In this document: piece after piece, positions 1 to 9,067 of the stretch
How positions within the stretch are numbered: the stretch's first letter is position 1
Layout: each line of letters starts with the position of its first letter
Program-made: the position numbers and the translations under genes
NCBI RefSeq assembly: GCF_009363655.1
Contig: NZ_CP045393.1
Location: 2,108,001 to 2,172,000, forward strand
Source of the DNA: Roseovarius sp. THAF27
GTDB lineage: Bacteria > Pseudomonadota > Alphaproteobacteria > Rhodobacterales > Rhodobacteraceae
Length of the DNA: 64,000 nt
Direction: 5' to 3'
The notes under the pieces: generated by a model
What the model was told of the DNA's origin: nothing
Seen by the model: the letters and a program-made list of their open reading frames with translations, nothing else
Databases searched by the model: none

Positions 1-1109
1 AGCCCGTCGACGTCAATACACTGCTCGGCCGTGCCGGCTTTGACGACGATCTGCCCGGTGTCTTCGAAACGTACCGGAACCGCAATATCCTGGTGACCGG
101 CGCAGGCGGGTCGATAGGCGCGGAACTGTCTCGCCAGATTCTGTCCTGCGAACCGGGCAAACTCGTCTTGCTGGACCACAGCGAGCTGGCCTTGTTCGAG
201 ATCCACCGCGAACTGAATGCGATCCTGCCCGAGGCGACGGTCATCCCCGTCCTGGGCAGTGTCACCGAAGAGCCGCTGGTTGCCGACGTCATGCGCACAC
301 ACCAGATCGAGATCGTCCTGCACGCCGCGGCCTACAAGCACGTGCCCATGGTCGAGCACAATGCGCTGGAAGGAATCCGAAACAACGTGTTCGGAACAAG
401 GACCGTCGCCAGCGCGGCGATGCGTACGGGCGTGGAACGCTTCATCCTCATTTCCACCGACAAGGCGGTGCGCCCGTCCTCGATCATGGGCGCCTCGAAA
501 CGGTTTGCCGAACTGACGGTGCAGGATCTGGCGACGCGGTCGAATGGCACTCGGTTTTCGATGGTGCGGTTCGGCAACGTTCTTGGCTCGTCGGGGTCGG
601 TCATCCCGCTATTCCAGGAACAGATTTCTCGGGGCGGTCCGGTGACGCTGACCCATACCGATGTCACCCGGTATTTCATGACCATCCCGGAAGCAGTGCG
701 GCTGGTCCTGCTGACCGGCTCCTTCGCCCGCGGCGGCGACGTGTTCGTGCTCGACATGGGCAAACCCGTACCGATCTACGAGCTGGCACGCAGAATGATC
801 GAGAATGCCGGACACACCGTGCGCGACGCTGAAAACCCGGGCGGCGACGTCGAGATCAAAATCACCGGCCTGCGCCCCGGCGAGAAATTGCACGAGGAAC
901 TGCTGATCGGCTCCGATATGCTGACGACGCCGCATCCGAAAATCCTGCGGGCACAGGAAAAGCACCTTTCAGAAATCGAAATGGCCAACGCCCTGCAATC
1001 CTTGCGGCAAGCGATCGACACGCGGAATGCGGAACAGATGGAAGCGACGCTGCATCAGTGGATCGAGAAGAGCGAAATGGGGAAAGGCGGCAAATCGGTG
1101 AACGAGTAG
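1..1109 (+). CDS. Polysaccharide biosynthesis NDP-sugar dehydratase/epimerase, FlaA1/CapD type (5' truncated)
   Basis: The reading frame is open from base 3 to the stop at 1109, so the gene begins left of the window; a GTG at 93 lies inside the Rossmann motif and is not the start. The visible part carries the nucleotide-binding motif GAGGSIG, the segment HAAAYKHVP, and MGASKRFAE, in which Met stands where most short-chain dehydrogenases have the catalytic Tyr. That replacement is known for the WbpM/PglF/FlaA1 group of UDP-GlcNAc 4,6-dehydratases. The segment LRPGEKLHEEL is also typical of the family. Full-length members carry an N-terminal membrane domain, which would lie outside the window. 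Likely role: making a modified nucleotide sugar for surface polysaccharide or glycan. The exact substrate cannot be read from this part. Confidence 0.9.
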   Translation, partial: PVDVNTLLGRAGFDDDLPGVFETYRNRNILVTGAGGSIGAELSRQILSCEPGKLVLLDHSELALFEIHRELNAILPEATVIPVLGSVTEEPLVADVMRTHQIEIVLHAAAYKHVPMVEHNALEGIRNNVFGTRTVASAAMRTGVERFILISTDKAVRPSSIMGASKRFAELTVQDLATRSNGTRFSMVRFGNVLGSSGSVIPLFQEQISRGGPVTLTHTDVTRYFMTIPEAVRLVLLTGSFARGGDVFVLDMGKPVPIYELARRMIENAGHTVRDAENPGGDVEIKITGLRPGEKLHEELLIGSDMLTTPHPKILRAQEKHLSEIEMANALQSLRQAIDTRNAEQMEATLHQWIEKSEMGKGGKSVNE

Positions 1110-1121
1110 CGCCGGCCAAGG

Positions 1122-2945
1122 CTAGCCGGTGTTCTCGGCCTTCTCCGCCAGAAGAAGCCATTCCTCTTCGGCCTCGCCCAGTGCCGCCTGCCGTTGGTTC
1201 AAACCTTCGGTCGCCTTGGCGAACTTCGAAGGGTCCCGGGTATAAAGCCCCGGGTCGGCAAGCAATTCCTCCAGCTTCGCGATCTCGGCTTCCAGCCGGG
1301 CGATCTGATCGGGCAGAGTGTCAAGCCGGTGCTTGTCCTTGAAACTGAGTTTCTGTTTGCTCGCGTTGCCCGCTAACCGCTGCTGTCCCGCGGCCGGCGT
1401 AGGCTTTTGCGGCTTTTTTTCAGGCGTAACCTCGGGCGCCACACGCTGCGCCTGATAATCGGTCCAGCCCCCCGCATAGACGGTATGCCTGCCGCGCCCC
1501 TCCATTGCGACGGTGGTGGTCGCCACCCGATCCAGGAAATCCCGGTCGTGGCTGACCAGCAGAACCGTGCCGTCATAGTCGTCCAGCAGTTCCTGCAGCA
1601 GATCGAGCGTTTCGATATCCAGATCGTTGGTCGGTTCGTCGAGCACAAGCAGGTTGCTTTCCCGCGCCATCAGCCTGGCCAGCAACAGGCGCGCCTTTTC
1701 CCCGCCCGAGAGCGACCGGACGGGGGCGCGCACCTGCCGCTCGTCGAACAGAAAATCCTTGAGGTACCCGACAACGTGACGCGGCACGCCGCGCACCATG
1801 ACCTGATCGGCCTGCCCCGAGACGCGCATGTCCGGATCGCCGGTCAGACTGTCCCAGAGCGTCATGTCGGGAGCCAGCTTTGCCCGCGCCTGATCGAACA
1901 CGGCCGGCACAAGATTCGTACCGTGCCGCACTTCTCCCTCGTCGGGTTCGAGCGATTTCATCAGCAGCTTCAGAAGCGTTGTCTTGCCCACCCCGTTCGG
2001 GCCGATGAAGGCGACCCGGTCCTTGCGCTGGATCGTCAGGGAAAGATCGAGCACAACGGGGGCCTCCCCGAAACTCTTGGAGATGTGTGACGCCTCGATC
2101 ACCTTGCGGCCGGATTGCGGGCCGCTGGCCAGCGCCATGGCTGCGGTGCCCTGCCGTTTGATCTGGGACGCCCGTTCGGCGCGGAGATCCTGAAGCGCAC
2201 GAACCCGCCCCTGGTTGCGCTTGCGCCGGGCGCTGATGCCCTCGACCGCCCACCGGGCCTCTTCGGCGATCTTGCGGTTGAGCTTGTGACGCGCCTGGTC
2301 CTCTTCTTCCCAGACCTTGTCGCGCCATGCCTCGAAGTGCTCGAAGCCCTTTTCCTGCCGCCTGGTCATGCCGCGGTCGATCCAGAGCGTGGCACGGGTC
2401 AACTCGCGCAGAAAGGCGCGGTCGTGCGATATGATGATGTAGCCCGCCCGCGTCTCCTTCAGCTGCTGTTCCAGCCAGCCGATCGCCTCGATATCAAGGT
2501 GGTTCGTGGGTTCGTCCAGCAGCATCAGATCCGGCGCCTGCGCCATCAGTTTCGCCAGCGCGGCCCTGCGGCGCTCTCCGCCCGACGCGGTGGCGACGGG
2601 CCGGCCAGGTTCGAACTTCAACCCTTCGGCGGCCATTTCCACACGGTAATGCTCTGCCTCGTCCAGACCGTCGGCCGCGAACGCACCCAGCGTGTCGAAG
2701 CCGGTCATGTCAGGCTCCTGTTCCATGTAGCCGACCGAAGCGTCGGGCTGCAGGGCGCGGGTGCCGCGATCGGGTTCCACCAGACCGGCGATGACCTTCA
2801 TGAGGGTGGATTTGCCAGAGCCGTTGCGCCCGACCAGCGCGACGCGGTCGCCTGTCTGAACCACCAGCGACAGATCGTCGAAGACAGGTTCGCCGCCAAA
2901 GGTAAGGGAAATGTCCGACAGCTGGATGAGGGGTGCACGCGCCAT
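1122..2945 (-). CDS. ABC-F family ATP-binding protein (Uup/EttA-like)
   Basis: A 607-residue protein with two ATP-binding cassettes and no membrane segments. Walker A motifs are GRNGSGKST near residue 39 and GPNGVGKTT near residue 318; the signature motifs are ASGGERRR and LSGGEKAR; the Walker B segments read LLDEPTNHLD and VLDEPTNDLD. The linker between the cassettes is charged, and the C-terminus is a predicted coiled coil rich in Glu/Lys/Leu, as in Uup. ABC-F proteins act on ribosomes or, for Uup, on branched DNA/ribosome stress; they are not transporters. The gene converges with the sugar-epimerase gene, with a 12-base gap. The start at 2945 fits the family N-terminus. Confidence 0.92.
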   Translation of the reverse strand: MARAPLIQLSDISLTFGGEPVFDDLSLVVQTGDRVALVGRNGSGKSTLMKVIAGLVEPDRGTRALQPDASVGYMEQEPDMTGFDTLGAFAADGLDEAEHYRVEMAAEGLKFEPGRPVATASGGERRRAALAKLMAQAPDLMLLDEPTNHLDIEAIGWLEQQLKETRAGYIIISHDRAFLRELTRATLWIDRGMTRRQEKGFEHFEAWRDKVWEEEDQARHKLNRKIAEEARWAVEGISARRKRNQGRVRALQDLRAERASQIKRQGTAAMALASGPQSGRKVIEASHISKSFGEAPVVLDLSLTIQRKDRVAFIGPNGVGKTTLLKLLMKSLEPDEGEVRHGTNLVPAVFDQARAKLAPDMTLWDSLTGDPDMRVSGQADQVMVRGVPRHVVGYLKDFLFDERQVRAPVRSLSGGEKARLLLARLMARESNLLVLDEPTNDLDIETLDLLQELLDDYDGTVLLVSHDRDFLDRVATTTVAMEGRGRHTVYAGGWTDYQAQRVAPEVTPEKKPQKPTPAAGQQRLAGNASKQKLSFKDKHRLDTLPDQIARLEAEIAKLEELLADPGLYTRDPSKFAKATEGLNQRQAALGEAEEEWLLLAEKAENTG

Positions 2946-2989
2946 GGCGCAGCGCTATCCCGCGCCGGGGGGAGCGTCAAGCGGTCGCG

Positions 2990-3742
2990 TTATTGCACAA
3001 CGGCGCGAAGCAGGCGCTTGCGGGCTGGCGGGATCGCGTTGATCTCGAGCCCGGTGAAAACGTGAAGCGTGTTCATCTGCAGGTCCACCACCGCGTGATC
3101 GCTGACCCAGCCGCCCATCACCAGGTATGTGCGCAGCAGTGGCGGCATTCGCAGCATGGCCAACTTGGCATCGGGTTGCCGCAGGCGCAGCTTTTGCGCG
3201 AAGCGAAACACCGAAGGCGCCTTGACGCGCGGCAACCATCGCCGCGGCGCAAGGTGGCGTTCCTTCAACATCGCGAAGGCGTCGAGGTAGTCGTCGGCGT
3301 CGGTTCCCTTGAAAGACGAGCATCCGAACAGCAGTTCCACGTCGTTGTCATCGACGTAGCGCGTCATCTCTGCCCACGCCACGCGCAAGATGTCGGGGTC
3401 ACGCGCCTCGGGATGGATGCAGAAGCGGCCCATCTCGACCATCCGGCCGGAAAATGCCCGCAGCGCGGACAATTCGTAGAACTGCGCGGAATAGCTGCGC
3501 TCGATCTCGTCGCCGCCATCAAGTGGCAGCATTCTGAAGCAGCAGATCAGGCGCTTGTCCTGGGCGTCCTCGACAAGGATATGCGTACAGATGCCGTCGA
3601 ACTGATCCCGGTCGAGGTCATCCTGGGAATCGCCGCCCCTGAAGGCCAGTTGCCGAAGGCGCTGCGCCGCCTCTATGTCGGCGTCGCCATCGGCGATGCG
3701 CGTGCGGTAGCGTCCCTTGCTCAACATCTCGGCCTCATCCAT
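2990..3742 (-). CDS. olsB: L-ornithine N-alpha-acyltransferase (GNAT fold, OlsB)
   Basis: A 250-residue protein of the hemolysin-like GNAT acyltransferase family. It contains the pattern typical of OlsB: an N-terminal YRTRIADGDADIEAAQRLR stretch, LRQLAFRG, and the central EMGRFCIHPEARDPDILRVAW region. OlsB transfers a 3-hydroxyacyl group from ACP to ornithine, giving lyso-ornithine lipid; OlsA then adds the second chain. No olsA neighbour is present here, although the two are often adjacent in Rhodobacteraceae, so the second enzyme must be encoded elsewhere or be bifunctional. Upstream, 3743-3815 separates it from bamE on the same strand. Confidence 0.85.
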   Translation of the reverse strand: MDEAEMLSKGRYRTRIADGDADIEAAQRLRQLAFRGGDSQDDLDRDQFDGICTHILVEDAQDKRLICCFRMLPLDGGDEIERSYSAQFYELSALRAFSGRMVEMGRFCIHPEARDPDILRVAWAEMTRYVDDNDVELLFGCSSFKGTDADDYLDAFAMLKERHLAPRRWLPRVKAPSVFRFAQKLRLRQPDAKLAMLRMPPLLRTYLVMGGWVSDHAVVDLQMNTLHVFTGLEINAIPPARKRLLRAVVQ

Positions 3743-3815
3743 GGCGGTCGCTTACGCTTTATATATGTGCGAACCGCTTAACATGAAGCATGTGACAGGC
3801 GAATGACGCCCGCGG

Positions 3816-4262
3816 CTAGAAGAAAGTGCCGGGATCGATGTTGCCGAAGTTGCCCAGGATCTGACGCAGGAAGCCGTTGCCCACCACCGAAGAGTCGGTC
3901 ACGCGGCGGGTCAGTGGGACGATGTTGCCGTCGGCCAGGGAGAAGGTCTCGATGTTGGCGATGGTATCGTTCGGCGCGAAACTGATGGCCAGCACCTGCC
4001 GCTCGATCACCTCTGGACGGTACATGCCCACTTCCTTGACGCGGCTGCGCACGTAGTAATAGTCGCCGCGGTCCAACATGCCGGCCGAAGACGGCGGTCC
4101 TATCACGTCGTTGACCGTGTCGCGCGTGTCCACACCCACGACAAGGTTCTGAAGATCCTCCTGAAGCGGCATGTATCCGTGATTGCGATAGGTCGGGGTA
4201 CAGGCGGCAAGCGCCCCCACAAGGCACACAATGGCACCAATCCTGGCAAACCGTTTTTTCAT
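3816..4262 (-). CDS. bamE: Outer membrane protein assembly factor BamE (SmpA/OmlA lipoprotein)
   Basis: A 148-residue lipoprotein. The signal peptide ends with the lipobox LAAC, Cys21 being the lipidated residue. The mature part has the BamE pattern LVVGVDTRDTVNDVIGPPSS followed by a YYYVRSRV strand and ISFAPNDTIANIE. BamE is the small lipoprotein of the BAM complex that inserts beta-barrel proteins into the outer membrane. The ATG at 4262 is preferred because it gives a proper lipoprotein signal and has GAGGGG just upstream, although the frame stays open much further back. It is divergent from the DUF177 gene, as in most Rhodobacterales. Confidence 0.93.
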   Translation of the reverse strand: MKKRFARIGAIVCLVGALAACTPTYRNHGYMPLQEDLQNLVVGVDTRDTVNDVIGPPSSAGMLDRGDYYYVRSRVKEVGMYRPEVIERQVLAISFAPNDTIANIETFSLADGNIVPLTRRVTDSSVVGNGFLRQILGNFGNIDPGTFF

Positions 4263-4358
4263 GCCACCCCTCTTCGCCTCTTGAACGGGTCCCAAACACC
4301 CAAGTACCCGATACAACAAGGTAGCGGTCAGGTTCAAGAAAGGATAGGTGATACGTCT

Positions 4359-4913
4359 ATGAGCGAAAAGACAGAAAATCCGACCGTGCTGCATCTGGCA
4401 CAGATGTCGATGAACCGATCGCATCCATTTCGGATCGAGCCGGATGCTCCGGACATGGCGCGCATGGCGGAAGACCTCGGGATTCTCGCGCTGAAAAAAG
4501 TGCGACTCGAGGGCGCGATGCATCCTGACGACGGCGAAAACTGGAAACTCGAAGCACGGCTCGGGGCGACCGTGGTGCAGTCCTGCGTGGTGACGCTGGA
4601 CCCTGTCACGACACGCATCGACGAAGAGATCGTCCGCAAGTTTCGCAAGGATTGGCCGGGCGTAGACACCGACATGGAAGAGATCGAGATGCCCGAGGAC
4701 GAGACGATCGACCCGCTGAGCGACCAGATCGACCTGTGGGCTGTGCTGCAGGAGGCGATTGCGCTGGCGCTGCCGCCCTACCCTCGCAGCACGGGAACAC
4801 CCAGTGAGAATGCCCAATATGCGCCCCCGGGCGTCACGCCGATGACGGACGCGGATGCCAAGCCTTTTGCCGCCCTCGCGAAACTGAAAGGCCAGTTGAA
4901 AGACGGCGATTGA
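4359..4913 (+). CDS. DUF177 domain protein (YceD family)
   Basis: A 184-residue acidic cytosolic protein with the YceD/DUF177 hallmarks: the segment SCVVTLDPV in the middle, then an acidic stretch containing PEDETIDPLSDQIDL and the C-terminal LALPPYPR. YceD is encoded directly upstream of rpmF in most proteobacteria, as here; in plants and E. coli it has been linked to 23S rRNA accumulation, so a role in large-subunit biogenesis is likely. The ATG at 4359 is chosen over the earlier open frame because it starts the conserved region and has AAGGAT upstream. The 150 bases before rpmF hold no further gene. Confidence 0.88.
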   Translation: MSEKTENPTVLHLAQMSMNRSHPFRIEPDAPDMARMAEDLGILALKKVRLEGAMHPDDGENWKLEARLGATVVQSCVVTLDPVTTRIDEEIVRKFRKDWPGVDTDMEEIEMPEDETIDPLSDQIDLWAVLQEAIALALPPYPRSTGTPSENAQYAPPGVTPMTDADAKPFAALAKLKGQLKDGD

Positions 4914-5063
4914 GGGCACGAAAGAATCGCTGGACAGCAAGCGATTTCCTTGTATTTTCGCGCTCTCACCGGATTTAGGGTTGCACGGCAGGCTCTCGAG
5001 GAATAGGAGCCGCGGCAGCGTATGAAACCGGGCCGTGAGGCCCACAAGATTTGAGGTTGTGAC

Positions 5064-5270
5064 ATGGCTGTCCAACAGAACAAAGTATCGAAATCGCGCC
5101 GGAACAATCGCCGGGCGCATGACTCGCTTGAGGGTGCCAACCCGAACGAGTGCCCCAACTGCGGTGAACTGAAGCGCCCGCATCACGTGTGTGTCGCCTG
5201 CGGTCACTATGCGGACCGCGAAGTCATCGCGCTGGATGACGAGGTCGATCTGGACGAAGACGCAGCCTAA
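5064..5270 (+). CDS. rpmF: 50S ribosomal protein L32
   Basis: A 68-residue basic protein beginning [19 protein letters not shown], the canonical L32 start. Two Cys pairs follow ([18 protein letters not shown]), forming the zinc-ribbon type of L32. The C-terminal tail is acidic, as usual in alphaproteobacteria. It precedes plsX by 23 bases, so ribosomal protein and phospholipid genes are probably cotranscribed, a common bacterial arrangement. Confidence 0.98.
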   Translation: MAVQQNKVSKSRRNNRRAHDSLEGANPNECPNCGELKRPHHVCVACGHYADREVIALDDEVDLDEDAA

Positions 5271-5293
5271 GCGGCAGCAAAGGGACGCGTCCA

Positions 5294-6400
5294 ATGACGG
5301 CATCGGCCGACAAGACCGGCAAGACCGACGGGCGCATCCTCATCTCTGTAGACGCCATGGGGGGCGATTTGGGCCCGGCAACCGTCGTTGCCGGGATTTC
5401 CACGTCTGCGAAGAAGAACAATCGGATCGGTTTCATTCTTCACGGCCCCGAGGACGTGTTGAAGCCGCTCGTTGCCAAGCGCAAGCACCTGGCCGGTCGA
5501 TGCGAGATTCGGAACGCCGGCGACGTGGTGGAGATGGAGGACAAGCCGAGCCAGGCGTTGCGCCAAGGCAAGGGCACCTCGATGTGGTCGGCCCTGGAAT
5601 CCGTGCGCAACGGCGAGGCGAATGTCTGCGTCTCTTGCGGCAACACCGGCGCGCTGATGCTGATGTCGGTCATACGGCTGCGCAAGTTGCCCGGCATCTA
5701 CCGCCCCGCAATCGCGGTGTTGTGGCCTTCGCAGAACCCGCAGCGGCACAACATCATGCTGGACGGTGGCGCCGATATTCGCGCCGACGCCAAGGACCTC
5801 ATGCAATACGCGCTCATGGGAACGTCCTATGCGCGGAACGGTTTCGGGCTGGACCGCCCCCGTGTGGGCCTGCTGAATGTCGGCACGGAAGAGCACAAGG
5901 GCCGCTCCGAGCTGCGCGAGGCCTATGACCTGATCGAGGGCAATGCGCGGAACGGCGATTTCGAGTTCGTGGGGTTTGTCGAGGGACGCGACCTGCCCGG
6001 CACGGTGTGCGACGTGATCGTGACGGACGGATTTACCGGCAATGTGGCGCTCAAGACCGGGGAAGGCACGGCGAAGCTTATTCGAGAATTGCTCAAGGAG
6101 GCCTTTGCGCATACTCCGCTGTCGCGTCTTGCATCTATCCTGGCGCTGACATCGCTGCGCCGGATGGGCAAGCGGATCGATCCAAGCCGCGCCAACGGCG
6201 GTGTCTTCCTCGGCCTCAACGGTACGGTGGTGAAATCACACGGCTCGGCAGACGCGACGGGCATTTCCGCTGCAGTGAAACTGGCCTTCGAGCTGGCCGA
6301 TACCGGCTTTACCGAAAAACTGGCCGCACGGGTTGCATCTGCGAGCATGCTTGAACAGGATGGCGAAAACGAACCCGACAGTAGCGGTGAACAGGCATGA
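5294..6400 (+). CDS. plsX: Phosphate acyltransferase PlsX
   Basis: A 368-residue protein that converts acyl-ACP to acyl-phosphate, the first step of phosphatidic acid synthesis with PlsY. The N-terminal SVDAMGGDLGP motif, the CGNTGALM segment, DGFTGNVALKTGEG and the C-terminal FLGLNGTVVKSHGSAD are all diagnostic. It is somewhat longer than the usual 330-350 residues, with a short Lys-rich N-terminal extension and a C-terminal acidic tail. The start at 5294 has AAGGGA upstream. The stop overlaps the fabH start by four bases (ATGA), so the two are translationally coupled. Confidence 0.97.
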   Translation: MTASADKTGKTDGRILISVDAMGGDLGPATVVAGISTSAKKNNRIGFILHGPEDVLKPLVAKRKHLAGRCEIRNAGDVVEMEDKPSQALRQGKGTSMWSALESVRNGEANVCVSCGNTGALMLMSVIRLRKLPGIYRPAIAVLWPSQNPQRHNIMLDGGADIRADAKDLMQYALMGTSYARNGFGLDRPRVGLLNVGTEEHKGRSELREAYDLIEGNARNGDFEFVGFVEGRDLPGTVCDVIVTDGFTGNVALKTGEGTAKLIRELLKEAFAHTPLSRLASILALTSLRRMGKRIDPSRANGGVFLGLNGTVVKSHGSADATGISAAVKLAFELADTGFTEKLAARVASASMLEQDGENEPDSSGEQA

Positions 6401-7371
6401 CGATTCGCGCCGTTGTAGACGGTGTCGGTCACTACCTTCCTGAACGAGTGGTGCCGAATTCACATTTTGAGACCTTTCTCGATACAACGGACGAATGGAT
6501 CAGAACCCGCTCGGGGATTGAGCGGCGCCATTTCGCCGCCGAGGATCAGACGACCTCTGACTTGGGCACGCGCGCGGCTATCGCTGCAATGGAAAACGCG
6601 GGCGTAAGCCCGGAAGATATCGACGGCATCCTTGTCGCCACATCGACACCCGACCTTACCTTTCCGTCCGTCGCCACGATGATCCAGAAAGAACTGGGGA
6701 TGACGCGCGGCTTCGGCTTTGATGTGCAGGCCGTCTGCGCGGGTTTCGTCTATGCGCTTGCCAACGCCAATGCGCTGATCGTGTCGGGCCAGGCGAAGCG
6801 CCTGCTGGTGATCGGGGCCGAGACCTTCAGCAGGATCATGGACTGGACCGATCGGTCGACCTGCGTTCTGTTCGGGGATGGTGCCGGCGCCGTGGTTCTG
6901 AGCGCGGCCGAGGCCGAGGGCGCTCCGTCCGATCGCGGAATTCTGTCTACCGACCTCAATTCGGACGGTCGCTACCTGGATATGCTCTATGTCGATGGCG
7001 GCGTGTCTTCGACCGGCACTTCGGGCAAGCTGAAGATGCAGGGCAACCTATTGTTCCGGCAGGCGGTTGAAAAACTGACCACGACCGCCGAGGCGGCCTT
7101 GGGCAAGGCCCAACTGACGGATGACGACGTTGACTGGATCGTGCCGCATCAGGCCAATATCCGCATCATTCAAGGCACCGCCAAGAAACTTGCCATTCCC
7201 ATGGATCGGGTGGTTGTCACCGTTCAGGATCACGGAAACACCTCGGCCGCGTCCATTCCGCTGGCCTTGTCGGTCGGCGTGTCAGAAGGCAAGATCAAGC
7301 GCGGAGATCTGATCGTTTCCGAAGCGATCGGCGGTGGCCTGGCCTGGGGCGCCGTGGTTCTGCGCTGGTAA
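6397..7371 (+). CDS. fabH: 3-oxoacyl-[acyl-carrier-protein] synthase III
   Basis: A 324-residue condensing enzyme that joins acetyl-CoA to malonyl-ACP and starts fatty acid synthesis. The catalytic triad is visible: Cys in VQAVCAGFVYAL, His in IVPHQANIRI and Asn in DHGNTSAAS. The substrate-binding segment TDEWIRTRSGIERRH near the N-terminus is typical of FabH. Its start lies inside the plsX stop. Together with plsX it forms the fatty-acid/phospholipid initiation unit. Confidence 0.97.
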   Translation: MTIRAVVDGVGHYLPERVVPNSHFETFLDTTDEWIRTRSGIERRHFAAEDQTTSDLGTRAAIAAMENAGVSPEDIDGILVATSTPDLTFPSVATMIQKELGMTRGFGFDVQAVCAGFVYALANANALIVSGQAKRLLVIGAETFSRIMDWTDRSTCVLFGDGAGAVVLSAAEAEGAPSDRGILSTDLNSDGRYLDMLYVDGGVSSTGTSGKLKMQGNLLFRQAVEKLTTTAEAALGKAQLTDDDVDWIVPHQANIRIIQGTAKKLAIPMDRVVVTVQDHGNTSAASIPLALSVGVSEGKIKRGDLIVSEAIGGGLAWGAVVLRW

Positions 7372-7427
7372 GTGCCGGAACAAAGCGCGATTTTTCCGCT
7401 TAAACTCTGCCTGCCAAGTCATTGACA

Positions 7428-7457
7428 TTGACTCGGAAAATTCTTCGACCCTAAAGT
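7428..7457 (+). promoter_or_regulatory. Candidate sigma-70 promoter for ihfA
   Basis: A TTGACT hexamer at 7428-7433 (itself preceded by an overlapping TTGACA at 7422-7427) is followed 18 bases later by TAAAGT at 7452-7457. The ihfA start is 27 bases further on. The 110-base gap after fabH and the AT-rich character support an internal promoter, but the -10 match is only moderate. Confidence 0.35.
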
Positions 7458-7483
7458 CCTTTGCATAAGGTAGAGGGGATGTG

Positions 7484-7786
7484 ATGACAAACAACACGCT
7501 GACAAGGATGGACCTGAGCGAGGCGGTGTTCCGCGAAGTGGGCTTGTCGCGCAACGACTCTGCCCAGTTGGTCGAAAGTGTTCTGGAGCATATGTCGGAC
7601 GCACTGGTGCGCGGTGAACAGGTCAAGATCTCTTCTTTCGGCACGTTTTCGGTGCGCGACAAGTCGGCCCGCGTGGGGCGGAATCCGAAAACCGGCGAAG
7701 AGGTTCCGATCAATCCCAGGCGGGTTCTGACCTTTCGCCCATCGCACCTCATGAAGGACCGGGTCGCGGCGGGCAACAAAGGCTGA
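7484..7786 (+). CDS. ihfA: Integration host factor subunit alpha
   Basis: A 100-residue HU/IHF-family DNA-bending protein. The sequence [16 protein letters not shown] at the N-terminus and the beta-arm region [25 protein letters not shown] match IHF alpha of alphaproteobacteria; the Pro in RNPKTG is the residue that intercalates into bent DNA. The ATG at 7484 is preferred over the GTG at 7481 because it matches the family N-terminus. It is followed after 10 bases by a MerR-type gene, a pairing conserved in many proteobacteria. Confidence 0.96.
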   Translation: MTNNTLTRMDLSEAVFREVGLSRNDSAQLVESVLEHMSDALVRGEQVKISSFGTFSVRDKSARVGRNPKTGEEVPINPRRVLTFRPSHLMKDRVAAGNKG

Positions 7787-7796
7787 GGTAGACGCC

Positions 7797-8846
7797 ATGG
7801 CCAAATCCGCCGACGCCTTTCGTACAATCAGCGAAGTTGCCGACTGGCTGGAGACTCCGGCGCATGTGCTGCGTTTCTGGGAAAGCAAGTTCAGTCAGGT
7901 AAAGCCGGTGAAGCGCGCCGGTGGACGGCGGTACTATCGCCCCGCCGACATGAAACTGCTGGGCGGTATCAAGAAACTGCTCCACGATGACGGCATGACG
8001 ATCAAGGGCGTGCAAAAGATGCTGCGCGAACAGGGTGTCGGGCACGTATCGGATTTTTCTCAGCCCCTGGGCGACGCCGCGGATGACGTGATTATAGATC
8101 ACCTCGAAGAGGCCCCTGCCGAAGCGTCAGAGTCGCAACTTCCCGGTGCCGGTGCCTCCGTTGCCGCATCCGAACCGCAGCCATCGGATACCGGGATGAG
8201 GACGCCCATGCCTCCGCAGACACCCCAGGCCGAAACTTCGGCGCCTTCTGACGTGTCTTCTGCTGCTGAAGTGGAACCTGAAGACGCCGGGACGACGCCG
8301 GAGCAGCCATCATCCGGGGCAACGCCCGACCCCGAACCACGAACGCCGAGTGCGGCTCCCGAGCCGCCTCCGGTCGCATCCGATTTGCCGCCCCGTCCGG
8401 AAATGACGAATGATCGTGCCCTCCCGCCCACTCCGGAGCGGGAAGAAGAAACCGAGAGCGCAGCTTTGACGTTCAGCCGGCACAAGCCGGAGCCCGCGCC
8501 TATGCCCGAAGTCGAGCCCGATCCGACCGCCGAGACGCAAGATGTGTCGGATGGTGGCGCCCAATTGCCGAGTTTTCTGCAACGCGATGAGGCGCCTCCT
8601 GGGGCGTCACAGAGCAACGAGGATCAAGCGCAGGATCCGCAAGTGGCGGACGATACGCCTGAAACGCCGAAGCCTTCGCTTGCCGTGGATGTGCCCGACG
8701 ATCCGGAAGACGAGGTTGCCGCAGACGCAGGCGTTCTGACCTTGCTCTCGAGGATCGAGCGCCCTCTTTCACCCGACACGATTGCCGGGCTTGAAGGCTT
8801 GCTTCCGCGACTGCGGGCCACGACGGGCACCGCTGCCAGAGAGTAG
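7797..8846 (+). CDS. MerR-family regulator with long acidic Pro-rich tail
   Basis: Residues 1-80 form a MerR winged helix ([23 protein letters not shown], then [14 protein letters not shown]), the same type found downstream of ihfA throughout proteobacteria. The remaining roughly 270 residues are low-complexity, rich in Pro, Glu, Ala, Ser and Asp, with no effector domain that I recognise; the last 40 residues look ordered again ([23 protein letters not shown]). Such tails are common in the Rhodobacteraceae copy. The natural ligand and targets are unknown. It is probably cotranscribed with ihfA. Confidence 0.85.
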   Translation: MAKSADAFRTISEVADWLETPAHVLRFWESKFSQVKPVKRAGGRRYYRPADMKLLGGIKKLLHDDGMTIKGVQKMLREQGVGHVSDFSQPLGDAADDVIIDHLEEAPAEASESQLPGAGASVAASEPQPSDTGMRTPMPPQTPQAETSAPSDVSSAAEVEPEDAGTTPEQPSSGATPDPEPRTPSAAPEPPPVASDLPPRPEMTNDRALPPTPEREEETESAALTFSRHKPEPAPMPEVEPDPTAETQDVSDGGAQLPSFLQRDEAPPGASQSNEDQAQDPQVADDTPETPKPSLAVDVPDDPEDEVAADAGVLTLLSRIERPLSPDTIAGLEGLLPRLRATTGTAARE

Positions 8847-8908
8847 CGCGTGAATCTGGAATTTCCCCCTTGTCCTTGTCGCCAAAACCAGTATGAACGG
8901 CCAGACGT

Positions 8909-8985
8909 CGGGCTATGGCGCAGCCTGGTAGCGCGTCCGTCTGGGGGACGGAAGGTCGCAGGTTCGAGTCCTGCTAGCCCGACCA
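8909..8985 (+). tRNA. tRNA-Pro (anticodon GGG)
   Basis: A complete 77-base cloverleaf. The acceptor arm CGGGCTA pairs with TAGCCCG and is followed by A and an encoded CCA. The D arm contains GCGC-AGCCTGGTA-GCGC, the anticodon stem TCCGT/ACGGA encloses the loop CTGGGGG with anticodon GGG, and the T arm is GCAGG-TTCGAGT-CCTGC. It reads CCC and CCT codons. No integrase gene lies next to it, so it is not occupied as an attachment site in this window. Confidence 0.97.
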
Positions 8986-9067
8986 ATTTTTCGCGCACCA
9001 CTGGTCCTTTTTCCGCGCTTTGCGTCGGTACGGAACGTATCGTGGTGCGGCACGCAGGGAGGCAGGA

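Noticed and set aside
3816..5303. A 495-codon minus-strand frame taken as one gene
   Set aside because: Only its last 148 codons are a gene (bamE, with own lipoprotein signal); the remainder is antisense to DUF177 and rpmF.
8909..8985. tRNA-Pro as attachment site of a mobile element
   Set aside because: No integrase and no repeated 3' part of the tRNA gene were seen in the neighbourhood.
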